Origin: JBKPNJ01 sp963695705
Lineage (GTDB): Bacteria; Actinomycetota; Actinomycetes; Propionibacteriales; Nocardioidaceae
Direction of reading: 5' to 3'
Assembly (NCBI GenBank): GCA_963695705.1
Contig: CAVOHB010000002.1
Span: 1-58,436 of the forward strand
DNA length: 58,436 bases
The notes below the pieces were generated by a model. The model saw only the letters and a program-made list of their open reading frames with translations. It ran no database searches and was not told the DNA's origin. Every line of letters starts with the position of its first letter. Positions within the stretch are counted from its first letter, which is position 1. This document shows, in pieces, positions 26,792-35,381 of this stretch. The position numbers were made by a program, and so were the translations under genes.

Positions 26792-27268
26792 ATGCGCCGA
26801 CTCGGCAATGGAGACCCGTTTCCGACCCTCCACCTTCCCCGGGCCGGTGGAGGCAGCATCTCCCTTCCGGAGGACCTGGCAGGATTCTACGGTGTCGTCC
26901 TGCTCTACCGAGGTTCCTGGTGCCCGTACTGCAACGCCCAGCTCGCGTCCTTCCAACGCGCCCTCGACTCCCTCACGCAGCTGGACGTACGCGTGGTGGC
27001 CCTGTCGGTGGACGACGAGGCGGCCGCGCAGAAGCTCGTGGAGAAGTACCGGTTGACCTTCCCGGTCGGACACAGTGCCGACCCTGCGGCGGTCGCAGAT
27101 GCCACCGGCGCCTACCTCAGTGACGACGGGACGTATCTCCAGTCCACGGGCTTCGTGCTTGCACCCGACGGCTCCGTGCTCATCGCCGTCTACTCCAGCG
27201 AGGCCATCGGCCGCCTGGCGGCGGCCGACGTCGCCGGCTTCATCACGTACCTGCGTGATGCCGCCTGA
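26792..27268 (+). CDS. Peroxiredoxin (AhpC/TSA family)
   Basis: Intact, 158 residues: FPTLHLPRAGGGSISLPEDL, then VVLLYRGSWCPYCNAQLASF, where the C-P-x-C pair sits at the peroxidatic position, and ALSVDDEAAAQKLVEKYRLT, FPVGHSADPAAVADATGAYL. Such redoxins reduce peroxides with thiols. Its position between the cyclase and a sigma/anti-sigma pair may indicate an oxidative-stress grouping, though intergenic gaps do not prove one transcript. Confidence 0.85.
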   Translation: MRRLGNGDPFPTLHLPRAGGGSISLPEDLAGFYGVVLLYRGSWCPYCNAQLASFQRALDSLTQLDVRVVALSVDDEAAAQKLVEKYRLTFPVGHSADPAAVADATGAYLSDDGTYLQSTGFVLAPDGSVLIAVYSSEAIGRLAAADVAGFITYLRDAA

Positions 27269-27326
27269 ACCGCGCATACGGGTTGTCGGGACGCGCTGAA
27301 GATCCGAGGCAGACGGTGTAACGCAT

Positions 27327-28028
27327 GTGTCGTATGCCGAGACCGAACTCTGGAGCACCGGCAGAGATGAGGTGGGCGTCACGAACAGCCGGCATGGGCT
27401 AGCGCACTCCTCTCCCGGTCCTGGCGAGGCTGCGCGCGACGTCACAGACGACCACGAGCTCGTCAGGCTGCTGCGCGCCGGGGACGAAGACGCGTTCGAG
27501 ACCCTGGTCCAGAGGCACCACGCCGCAATGGTGCGGCTCGCCCGCAGCTACGTCCGTAGTCGTGCGGTGGCCGAGGAGGTCGCGCAGGAGGCGTGGCTGG
27601 GGCTGCTGCGCGGTCTCGACGGCTTCGAGGGCAGGTCATCACTGCGGACCTGGCTGTTCCGCATCGTCGTCAACCGGGCGATCAGCACCGGCATCCGCGA
27701 GCGGGTGCATCTTCCTGTCCAGGACAGCGAGCTCGAGGCGGACAACGGTCGGTTCAGCCAGGACGGCTGGTGGGTGACCCCGCCGACACACTGGGCGGAG
27801 GAGGTCGTCGACCGCCTGACCGCTCCGGACCTCGCCGCGCGAGTTCATGCGCTGATCGAGCGACTCCCTGCGGGTCAGCGCGCGGTGGTAACGCTGCGGG
27901 ATGTCCAGGGACTCTCGAGCGTGCAAGCATGCGCCGTTCTCGGGATCTCGGAAGGCAACCAGCGGGTTCTCCTGCACCGCGCCCGGGCCCGGATCAGGGC
28001 CGACCTCGAGCGCGAGGTCCTCTCATGA
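27327..28028 (+). CDS. ECF RNA polymerase sigma factor
   Basis: Intact, up to 233 residues from a GTG; a start up to 15 codons later is possible. Sigma region 2: ELVRLLRAGDEDAFETLVQR, AMVRLARSYVRSRAVAEEVA, QEAWLGLLRGLDGFEGRSSL, RTWLFRIVVNRA. Region 4: ALIERLPAGQRAVVTLRDVQ, GLSSVQACAVLGISEGNQRV, LLHRARARIR. A 35-residue linker with a WWVTPPTHWAEE segment is typical of actinobacterial SigE-like ECF factors. Stop overlaps the start of the zinc-finger anti-sigma gene. Confidence 0.9.
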   Translation: MSYAETELWSTGRDEVGVTNSRHGLAHSSPGPGEAARDVTDDHELVRLLRAGDEDAFETLVQRHHAAMVRLARSYVRSRAVAEEVAQEAWLGLLRGLDGFEGRSSLRTWLFRIVVNRAISTGIRERVHLPVQDSELEADNGRFSQDGWWVTPPTHWAEEVVDRLTAPDLAARVHALIERLPAGQRAVVTLRDVQGLSSVQACAVLGISEGNQRVLLHRARARIRADLEREVLS

Positions 28029-28291
28029 AGCCTGGGTCAAGGGGCCACGACATCAACTGTGCAAAGGCCGTCAGCCTGGTCACCGACTACCTCGACGGGA
28101 CGCTCACTCGAGCTGAGCATGCCAGGTTCGAGGCCCACCTGGCCGAGTGCGACAACTGCACTGAGCACGTCAAGCAGATCCAGGTCACGGTCGCGGCGGC
28201 CGGTCGGGTCCGCGATGACGATCTCGACCCGCGGGTGCGCCAGGACCTGATGAACCTGTACCGCCGATGGCGGGGCGACCGGCCCGACTGA
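28025..28291 (+). CDS. Zinc-binding anti-sigma factor (zf-HC2)
   Basis: Intact, 88 residues. The anti-sigma zinc motif is INCAKAVSLVTDYLDGTLTR followed by FEAHLAECDNCTEHVKQI, i.e. the H-x-x-x-C-x-x-C of ZAS-like proteins. No membrane helix follows, so it is a soluble type that may respond to redox state through its Cys ligands. It overlaps the sigma gene by four bases (ATGA), the usual coupling for a sigma/anti-sigma pair. Confidence 0.85.
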   Translation: MKPGSRGHDINCAKAVSLVTDYLDGTLTRAEHARFEAHLAECDNCTEHVKQIQVTVAAAGRVRDDDLDPRVRQDLMNLYRRWRGDRPD

Positions 28292-28317
28292 CCGGTCCGT
28301 GTGACGCGTGCCCCGAG

Positions 28318-28779
28318 CTATCCGCGGGTCACCGGTCGGCCTCTCGGCGACTCGTCGCCGTCCTCGTCCGGACGGGACCTCGCGCGTGCGATCGACGACA
28401 GGTACCCGAGAAGGCTGACCGCGACCACGAGTCCGAGCAGGAGGCTGAGGTTGGCTCCGTAGTCGCGCACCAGCAGAGCCTTGCTGGGCGGCTGGCTGTC
28501 CTGCCGGTAGATGAGCGGCACCGCGACGACGACGAGCAGGCCGCCGACGACCAGGCCGGCCTGGATGAATCGGCGGGCCCGCGGCGGCACCCGCCGGAGC
28601 GCCCATCCGGCGCCCAGCACCGTGGGAGACACCAGGCCGTCGTGGATCGCCACAGCGGCGACCAGCCAGAGTGCGAGGCCGAGCAGGTCGGCGACCGAGT
28701 TGCCGGTGAGCAGCCGAATGGAGCCGTACCCGAGCATGAGCACTCCGACGATCCCGAGCCCGCGCCGCCACCGTCGCAC
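28318..28779 (-). CDS. Four-helix membrane protein
   Basis: Intact, 153 residues with helices at about 8-24, 29-45, 70-87 and 112-130 and an acidic, Arg-rich tail (RARSRPDEDGDESPRGR). Members of this type occur beside the cytochrome-b/molybdopterin oxidoreductase in Actinobacteria; here it follows that gene immediately (one base after its stop) on the same strand. Role unknown, perhaps a membrane partner of the oxidoreductase. Confidence 0.6.
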   Translation of the reverse strand: MRRWRRGLGIVGVLMLGYGSIRLLTGNSVADLLGLALWLVAAVAIHDGLVSPTVLGAGWALRRVPPRARRFIQAGLVVGGLLVVVAVPLIYRQDSQPPSKALLVRDYGANLSLLLGLVVAVSLLGYLSSIARARSRPDEDGDESPRGRPVTRG

Positions 28780-29994
28780 TCAGCTCACCACGATCCTGGT
28801 CAGCCACTTGGTGTTCAGCACACCGGCACGGTTCGGCGCGATCAGCCGCAGCGGATAGCCGTGGTCGATGTCCAGCCGCGCGCCGTTGAGGTGGGTGGCC
28901 AGCAGGGCGTGCGGGAGCTGCGGCCCCTCGACGGTGCTGCTGCCGAAGGCACCACGGGTCTGGAGCGAGACCAGGTGGACCCGGGACCCGGTGTCCCCAC
29001 CGGCCCGGCGCACGAGGTTGAGCAGAGGCACGCCGCGCCAGTGGGCGCCGACGCTCCACCCCTCGACGCAGGAGATCGGAAGGCTGGCCTCGTGGTCCGC
29101 CAGCGCCTCGAGCTCCGCGAGGTCGATCCGGTAGGGCCGGTCACCGTCGACCTGCAGGGTCCAGTCGGCCGCCATGGCGGTCTGCGACACGCCGGCCTGC
29201 AGCGCGGTGCGGTTGACCGGGACCCGCTGCGGCCCCTTGCCCGGGTCGCGCGCCGCGAGCAGCCCGAGCGGGCGCAGCGGGGTCAGGGTCTGCCCGGCGG
29301 AGGTCGCGACCACCAGCCCGACACCGGCGCCGGTGGCGAGGAGGAGGTCGCGCCTGGTGATGGCCGGCGTCGGTGGTGGCAGCACGTGACCGCCGGCGTT
29401 GCTGTGCGAGTGCGGGTTGTCGCTCCACGGCGTCTCGGTGAGCACGTCACCCTCGGCGAGCCGGGTCCGCAGGCCGTAGGCGATGTCGGGCAGCTTGACG
29501 GCGATGTGCAGCAGGAGCGACCCGATGACGACGTAGGCCAGGTAGTGGTGCACCCGGACGAAGTGCCACGGCCATGGGTACCAGCCGAGGACGTTGAAGA
29601 ACCCCGTGAACAGCTGCAGCAGTGACGACGAGACGAGCACGAAGACGGAGAACCGCTCGACCGCGTTCGCGACCGAGCGCACCGCAGGCCACCGGAACAG
29701 GTTCGGGTAGACGGACCAGAGCTTCACCAGGATCAGCGGGATGCAGGCGATCCCGGTCACCACGTGGGTCCCCTGCGTCACCCGGTAGAGCCACAAGGGG
29801 CTGGCGGGCTCGGGTAGCCCGGACAATGGGTGGTACTGGTAGTGGCTGGCCAGGCCGGTGACGAAGCAGATCCCGAAGAGGATCCCCAGGACCCGCCCCA
29901 GGCGGGCGGTCACGGCGGTCGACCGGACCGGGCTGGTGAACCGTGGCCAGAACACTGGCTTGGCGATCTGGGACCGCCGGGCGATGCGCGTCAC
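28780..29994 (-). CDS. Cytochrome b561-like / molybdopterin oxidoreductase fusion
   Basis: Intact, 404 residues from a GTG that overlaps the methyltransferase stop (GTGA). The N-terminal 180 residues are a four-helix membrane part with His in helices (LASHYQYHPLSG, GTHVVTGIACIPLILVKLW, WHFVRVHHYLAYVVIGSLLL, LLHIAVKL), like a b-type cytochrome. Then a Tat-like segment, TRRDLLLATGAGVGLVVATS, and a sulfite-oxidase fold with the Mo-ligand Cys in LPISCVEGWSVGAHWRGVPL and LDIDHGYPLRLIAPNRAG. It likely carries electrons between the quinone pool and an outward-facing Mo domain. The internal RR motif in the middle of a fused protein is unusual. Confidence 0.8.
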   Translation of the reverse strand: MTRIARRSQIAKPVFWPRFTSPVRSTAVTARLGRVLGILFGICFVTGLASHYQYHPLSGLPEPASPLWLYRVTQGTHVVTGIACIPLILVKLWSVYPNLFRWPAVRSVANAVERFSVFVLVSSSLLQLFTGFFNVLGWYPWPWHFVRVHHYLAYVVIGSLLLHIAVKLPDIAYGLRTRLAEGDVLTETPWSDNPHSHSNAGGHVLPPPTPAITRRDLLLATGAGVGLVVATSAGQTLTPLRPLGLLAARDPGKGPQRVPVNRTALQAGVSQTAMAADWTLQVDGDRPYRIDLAELEALADHEASLPISCVEGWSVGAHWRGVPLLNLVRRAGGDTGSRVHLVSLQTRGAFGSSTVEGPQLPHALLATHLNGARLDIDHGYPLRLIAPNRAGVLNTKWLTRIVVS

Positions 29995-30641
29995 CTTCTG
30001 TCCGTCTCTGTTGGGCGCTGAACGTGTCGCAGGGCGACGAACCAGCGGCCAGCGGCCTGCCAGGACTCCTCGGTCGCAGCCCGACCAGGGCCGCGACACC
30101 GTCGGCGTCGCGCAGGGCGAGGTGCGCCCAGGGGAAGGTCCGCGAGACGCGATCGCCGCTGGCCAGCCGCAGCCGGGTGCGGCTGCTCTTCGCGCCCGGG
30201 CCCTCGACCTCGACCAGGGCCCGGCCGCTGGGCGACAGCAGCTCGGCGACCCGGCGCAGCAGGACGACCGGGCGGCCGCCGATGCCGATGTTCCCGTCGA
30301 CGAGCAGCACGGTGTCCCACCGACCCGGCCGGGGCACGTGCCGAAGACCGAGCAGCGGGCCACGCGGGCGCCCGCGGCCCGGGCGAGGCGTACGGCGTCC
30401 TCGTTGACGTCGATGCCGACCGCGGGCACACCCGCGCGGCGGAGCGCAGCGGCGAGCCGCCCCGGGCCACAGCCGACGTCGAGGGTCGCGCCGGTGCAGC
30501 GGTCGAGCAGGGAGGTGTCGCCGGGCTGCAGCGGCCCGCGCCAGTACTCGACGGGCACGGCCGTACCCGGGTGCCGTCGGGGTACACGGCCTCGAGCCGG
30601 TGTCCGTCTCGCAGCGCGCCGGAGTACAGCGCGCCCATCAT
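29991..30641 (-). CDS. Class I SAM-dependent methyltransferase, frameshifted
   Basis: Begins MMGALYSGALRDGHRLEAVY. Rebuilt with about three indels: VEYWRGPLQPGDTSLLDRCT, GATLDVGCGPGRLAAALRRA (motif I), GVPAVGIDVNEDAVRLARAA (motif II acidic residue), WDTVLLVDGNIGIGGRPVVL, then SGRALVEVEGPGAKS, ending WFVALRHVQRPTETDRR. The substrate is not deducible. Start codons overlap the DUF2064 stop (ATGATG) and its stop overlaps the Mo gene, so it belongs to one tightly coupled operon. Confidence 0.75.
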   Translation of the reverse strand: MMGALYSGALRDGHRLEAVYPDGTRVRPCPSSTGAGRCSPATPPCSTAAPARPSTSAVARGGSPLRSAARVCPRSASTSTRTPYASPGPRAPAWPAARSSARAPAGSVGHRAARRREHRHRRPPGRPAAPGRRAAVAQRPGPGRGRGPGREEQPHPAAAGQRRSRLADLPLGAPRPARRRRCRGPGRAATEESWQAAGRWFVALRHVQRPTETDRR

Positions 30642-31304
30642 GCGACACCTCCCGGAGAGGGCTGACCGGCAAGCGTGGCCGCGAAGCGCAGTGCCGGGTG
30701 CCTCGCGGCGACCGGCCGCACGTCGGCGGCGAGGTCGACGTCGCGGCGCGTCTCGAGCAGCCGGACCCGCAGGCCGCTCGACTGGAGCCGGTCCAGCTGC
30801 CGCGCACCGGTGTCGGCACGCGACATCGGGACGCCCAGCACGTGCTCGACGTGCGGGCGCCGCACCCCGAGGGCCCAGTAGCCACCGTCTGGGCGGGGCC
30901 GAGCACGGCGTCGGTGCCGTCGCGAGCAGCCGGTCGACGGCGTCACCGAGGTCGTCGGCGGTGACCTGCGGGGTGTCCATCCCGACCAGCAGCACCGGGA
31001 GCGGGAGGTCTGCGTACGCGTCGGACCAGGGCGATACGCGATCCGCTCGTCAAGCGGACCGCCACGTTGGGGTCGGACCTCGAGCCCGTCGGGAGCCCAG
31101 TCACCCGGGTCGCCGTCGAGCACCAGCAGCACCCTCGTACGGCGGCGCCCGCCGCCGCCTGCAGGGTGTCGAGCAGGGCGGCCACCGCCAGCCGTGCCGC
31201 CTCCGTCGGAGTGAAGGGCGGGGTCAGCCGCGTCTTGACCCGTCCCGGCACCGGGCTCTTCGCCAGGACGAGCGAGCTGCGCCCGACTCGCGCGTCGCTG
31301 TCAT
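30638..31304 (-). CDS. DUF2064 / TIGR04282-type glycosyltransferase, frameshifted
   Basis: ATG overlaps the GT2 stop (ATGA). Rebuilt across indels: VLAKSPVPGRVKTRLTPPFT, ARLAVAALLDTLQAAAGA, then LVLDGDPGDWAPDGLEVRPQ, LVGMDTPQVTADDLGDAVDR (the GxDxP acidic motif), GGYWALGVRRP, and RLQSSGLRVRLLETRRDVDL, ADVRPVAA. This is the GT-A-like family often annotated as arsenosugar or selenodomain-associated transferase. In Actinobacteria it sits with a GT2 enzyme and methyltransferase and its sugar acceptor is not known. Confidence 0.8.
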
Positions 31305-31954
31305 CGCGCCAGCACCGCTCGCATGTCACGAACCGTCCGGACGTAGCCGGGCAGACGTCCCGGTGACCTTGGACCTGCCGGTCCGCGGCAAGTAGCGGAC
31401 GGGCACCTCCTCGATCCGCCAGCCGGCCGCGTGCGCAGCGAGCAAGTGTCTCCAGCGGGTAGCCCGAACCGACGGTCGCTCAGGCCGAGGCCGAGCAGCT
31501 GCCTCGCGCCGGAAGGCACGGACCGGACCGAGGTCGCGAAGCCCGAGCCCGGTGCGCCGCCGAACGGTCGCGCGAGCGCCACGTTCGCCACGTCGCGCCG
31601 GGAGCGGCCAGGTACGAAGCGAGCGGGTCGTGCGCCGGCCGAGGACCAGGTCGGCGTCGCCGGCGACGACAGGGCCGGCGACCGCGGGCAGCTCGTGCCG
31701 GGTCCAGTGAGGCGTCTGCGTCCATGACGGCGACCACGTCGCTGGTCGCAACGAGCAGGCCCGCGTGGCAGGCGGCGCCGTAGCCCGTCGCGGCGCGCCA
31801 CGACCATGGCACCCGCCGCGCGGGCGATCCCGGCCGAGCCATCGACCGAACCGTTGTCGACGACGATCGGCCGGTAGCCGGCTGGCATCCTGTCGAGCAC
31901 CCACGGCAGCGCCGCGGCCTCGTCGAGGCACGGCAGCACGACGTCGATGACCAC
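31301..31954 (-). CDS. Family 2 glycosyltransferase, frameshifted
   Basis: GTG start: VVIDVVLPCLDEAAALPWVL, DRMPAGYRPIVVDNGSVDGS (the nucleotide-binding DNGS), GIARAAGAMVV, then in other frames GYGAACHAGLLVATSDVVAV, MDADASLDP (DxD metal site), FVPGRSRRDVANVALARPFG, AAGWRIEEVPVRYLPRTGRS, KVTGTSAGYVRTVRDMRAVL. It resembles polyprenyl-phosphate sugar transferases (DPM1/GtrB-like) without a C-terminal membrane part. First gene of a five-gene minus-strand operon; divergent from a large membrane protein. Confidence 0.8.
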   Translation of the reverse strand: MVIDVVLPCLDEAAALPWVLDRMPAGYRPIVVDNGSVDGSAGIARAAGAMVVARRDGLRRRLPRGPARCDQRRGRRHGRRRLTGPGTSCPRSPALSSPATPTWSSAGARPARFVPGRSRRDVANVALARPFGGAPGSGFATSVRSVPSGARQLLGLGLSDRRFGLPAGDTCSLRTRPAGGSRRCPSATCRGPAGPRSPGRLPGYVRTVRDMRAVLAR

Positions 31955-32053
31955 GCCGGGAACAGTGACATCGAGGCGCGGGCGGAACTCTTACCAAAGC
32001 ATGACTTGTGGGCGCTGCCGGCGGTGCACGGACGCTCGCGACATAGCCTCAGC

Positions 32054-33381
32054 GTGTTGGAGAATCTGGCGCCGATCGGGCGGTCCGGTCGACGGCCGTG
32101 GCTCTCGCCGCGTGGGCTGATGCTGCTGGCCGTCGCCGTGGTCTGGGGCACACTACCTGCTGCCGGCCGGCACGCTCAACGTGCACGCCCCTCCGTTCCA
32201 GGGGCACTACCGGTTCCTGCCCCGGGCGGTGGTTCCCGGGGCGTCGCTCGCGGCAGTCGGAGTGGTCTTCCTGCCCTGGGCCGCCCAGCGCCTGCCGTGG
32301 CGGGTGCTGCCTGTGACCGGCGCCGGAGCCGCAGCCGCGTGGGCAGTCGGGCTGGCGGTCTGGGACGGCCACCAGAGTCTCGGCGCGCCCACTCGGCCGT
32401 GCCCACGAGTACCTCGCCGGCGCGTGCCGGCGGTCGGCGACGATCCGGCCGGGTTCCTCGCCGGCTTCGCGGATGCGGTGGCTCACCGAGAACTGCCGGT
32501 CCACGTGAACGGCCACCCGCCTCTGATGGTGCTGGTCTTCTGGGCCTTGGACCGGCTGGGCGCGACCGGCCCGGGGTGGGCCGGCGCCCTGGTGATCGCG
32601 GTCGGCGTCCTCGGCAGTCGCGGCGGTGCTGGTCACGGTCCGCGCGCTCGGCGACGAGGCGGCCGCGCGACGCGCACTGCCCTTTCTCGTCCTGGCGCCG
32701 TTCGCAGTCACCGTCGCGACCAGCGCCGACGCGTTCTTCCTCGGCGTCGGGGCCTGGGCGGCAGCGGCGCTCGCCGTCGGGCTTCGGCGCCGGCTCCTGG
32801 CGTGCTGCTCGCCGTCGCCGGCCTGCTCGCCGGAGCGTTGCCGTTTCTCAGCTACGGCCTGCTGCCCTACGGGGCGGTGCTGCTCGCCGTCGGGTGGCTC
32901 GCCGTGCACCGGCACGGGCTGCCGCGGCGGTCGCGCGCGGCACGGTCGGGCCTGCGCTCGCGCTCGCAGCGGGACTCGCCGTCGTCCCGGTGGCGCTCAT
33001 CGCTCGGGGCTTCTCGTGGTTCGACGGCGTGCACGCGACGCACCGCGCCTGGGAGCTCGGCAAGGGGGATGACCGACCGTATCTCTACTCCCTGGTCGCC
33101 GACTTCGCCGTTCTCGGCGTCCTCGTCGGGCCGGCCACAGCCGCCAGCATCACCCGCCGACCGGGACGCGTGCCATCCATGCTCGCCGCCTCGTCCGCCC
33201 TGGGGCTACTGCTGCTCGCGGTCAGCGGCGTCACCCGGCTCGAGGTCGAGCGGATCTGGCTGCCGTTCGCCCCATGGCTGGTCCTGCTGACCGCCGGCAT
33301 ACCGGCCCGCGGCCGCGGGTGGCTGGCGGTCAACGCCGCCTGCGCGCTGACCTTCCAGCTGCTGGTCTCGACGTCTGGTAG
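32054..33381 (+). CDS. Multi-pass membrane protein, probable polyprenyl-phosphate glycosyltransferase (GT-C-like), multiply frameshifted
   Basis: Rebuilt across four or more indels from a GTG: VLENLAPIGRSGRRPWLSPR, HYLLPAGTLNVHAPPFQGHY, RFLPRAVVPGASLAAVGVVF, HEYLAG...VGDDPAGFLAGFADAVAHRE, LPVHVNGHPPLMVLVFWALD, then ALPFLVLAPFAVTVATSADA, GLLAGALPFLSYGLLPYGAV, VHATHRAWELGKGDDRPYLY, VTRLEVERIWLPFAPWLVLL. About ten helices with a long first external loop containing HGHPP-like residues suggest a GT-C fold enzyme using lipid-linked sugars, consistent with the divergent GT2 that could make such donors. End assigned at a TAG reached after the last helix. Confidence 0.6.
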
Positions 33382-33452
33382 ACCACGCGTCGACCGGCGT
33401 CATCGCACACGTGAGGACGAGGTGCCCTCGGTTCTCGTGACGCCAGTCGAGC

Positions 33453-34594
33453 TCAGTCGGCGGCGATCGGCAGTCGGACCTCGAACCGGCAACCGGGGTG
33501 GTGGTTGGCGACGCCGATGGCGCCGCGGTGCGCCTCGACGATGCCTCGGGCGATCGCCAGCCCGAAGCCGCCGCCCTCGCCGTCGGCCGCGGTCCGCGCC
33601 GCGCTGCCGCGGAAGGCCGACACGAACAGCCGGGGCAGGTCCTCCTCGGGGATGCCGCCGCAGGCGTCCGCGACGGTGAACCGGACCTCGCCGTCGCCGG
33701 GTCGCTGTCGGCGCTCACGGCGATGGTGCCCTCGCTCGGCGTGTGCCGGATGGCGTTGAGCAGCAGGTTGCGCATCACCCGGCCGAACTCGTCCGGGTCG
33801 ACCTGGACCGGCAGCGTCGGACAGCGTCTCGCCGACCAGCCGGACGCCCTTCACCCGGGCGACCGGGTCGGCGCTGGCCAGCGCCTCCTGGACCAGGTCA
33901 CCGGCGGCGACTCGCTCCAGGTGCAGCCGCATCGGGCCCTCGACCCGCGACAGCTCGAACAGGTCGGTCACCATCTGGGCCACCCGGTCGACCTCGACCC
34001 GGAGCTGACGGTGGTAGCGACTGACGGTCTCCGGGTCGGCGACGACGCCGTCCTCCAGCGACTCGATCATCGCCCGCATGCCGGCCAGCGGGGTCCGCAG
34101 GTCGTGGCTCATGCCCGCGACCAGCTGACGCCGGCTGGCCTCGGTGGCTTCGCACGGCGTCGCGGGCGCGGACCAGCCGGGCATGGGCGCTGTCCAGGGC
34201 GGCCGCCACGGTGCGCAGCTCGCTGGTCGGCATCTCCGGGGACGCCGTCGAAGGCCGGGTCACCCACCTGCACCGCCGCGTCGGCCAGCGTGCGAGCCGG
34301 CGCGGCGCAGCGATCCGCCGAGCACGCAGGGCGACCCCGACCCCGGACACCGCAGCCAGCCCGCTGACCACGAGCACCACCCGCGAGTCGTGCGAGGACA
34401 GGAACATCTGCCGGGTGGTGACCAGGACGGCGCCGATGACGGTGGCCAGCGCCGCGCTGCTCACGACGAGCAGGTGGGCTGACGACCGAGCGACCCCGCA
34501 GCAGCCGCAGCAGCGACCAGCCGGCCGCGAGCGCGACGACCGTGCAGCCGGCGGTGAGCAGCGCGACGACGCCGACGTCCGCGGCAGGGATCAC
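33453..34594 (-). CDS. Two-component sensor histidine kinase, frameshifted
   Basis: GTG start overlapping the response-regulator stop (GTGA). N-terminal helices ADVGVVALLTAGCTVVALAA and SSAALATVIGAVLVTTRQMF / VVLVVSGLAAVSGVGVALRA, HAMP-like RRIAAPARTLADAAVQVGDP, then HisKA RRQLVAGMSHDLRTPLAGM with the phospho-His, LVQEALASADPVARVKGVRL, N-box VMRNLLLNAIRHTPSEG and G-boxes DACGGIPEEDLPRLF, GGGFGLAIARGIVEAHRGAI. About three indels break it (near 34500, 34180 and 33810). It phosphorylates the upstream OmpR-type regulator. Its input is not evident; there is no large external sensor domain. Confidence 0.8.
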
Positions 34595-35290
34595 GTCGAC
34601 GCCTGCGCCTGGTAGCGGTAGCCCGACCCCCACACCGTGAGCACCCGGCTGCGGGTCGGCCGGGTCGGCCTCCAGCTTCGCCCGCAGCCGGCGGACGTGC
34701 ACGGTCACCGTCGACTCGTCACCGACGGTCCAGCCCCACACGCTGGACAGCAGCTCCTTGCGGGAGAACACCTGCCCGGGGTTGCTGAGGAAGAACGCGA
34801 GCAGGTCGAACTCGCGGGTCGTGAGCACCAGCTCGGTCCCGTCCCGCACCGCCTGCCGGGCCCCGAGGTCGACGGTCAGGTCGCCGTCGCGCTGCACACC
34901 GACCTGGCGGGCCCCGGCCGAGCCGCGGGCCCGGCGCAGCACCGCCTGGACGCGAAGAGTCAGCTCGCGGGGGCTGAACGGCTTCGTCAGGTAGTCGTCG
35001 GCGCCGATCTCCAGCCCGGTGATCCGGTCGCTCTCGGCGCCCAGCGCGGTCAGCAGGACGACCGGCGTGGTCACCGACCGGCGCATCCGGCGGCAGACCT
35101 CGAACCCGTCCATGCCGGGCAGCATGACGTCGAGGACCACCAGGTCCGGACTGCCCGACAGCGCCCGGTTCAGCGCCGTCGGGCCGTCATCCACCTGCTC
35201 CACGTCGTGCCCGTCGTGCACCAGGTACCGGCACACCACGTCGGCGATCGTCGGGTCGTCCTCGGCGACGAGGATCTTGGTGCGGGCCAC
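34591..35290 (-). CDS. OmpR-family response regulator, one frameshift
   Basis: GTG start. Receiver: KILVAEDDPTIADVVCRYLV, PDLVVLDVMLPGMDGFEVCR (phospho-Asp54), TPVVLLTALGAE, DDYLTKPFSPRELTLRVQAV (Lys). Winged helix: RDGTELVLTTREFDLLAFFL, SRKELLSSVWGWTVGDESTV, TVHVRRLRAKLEADPADPQ. One indel near 34650 is needed to finish as RVLTVWGSGYRYQAQAST, the normal OmpR ending. The gene length leaves remainder one on division by three, matching a single inserted base. Pair with the adjacent kinase. Confidence 0.85.
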
Positions 35291-35381
35291 GCGAGAACTC
35301 CTCAACGACCGTCTGGTCCTGACCCTCGACACTAAGCCAGCGCGGGCCGTCCTGCCGTCGACGTCACGAACCCGTAAGACC

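Noticed and set aside
28267..29625. A 452-codon plus-strand frame opposite the Mo oxidoreductase
   Set aside because: Its His/Gln/Arg-rich composition is that of an antisense shadow; the minus-strand gene has a full set of family motifs.
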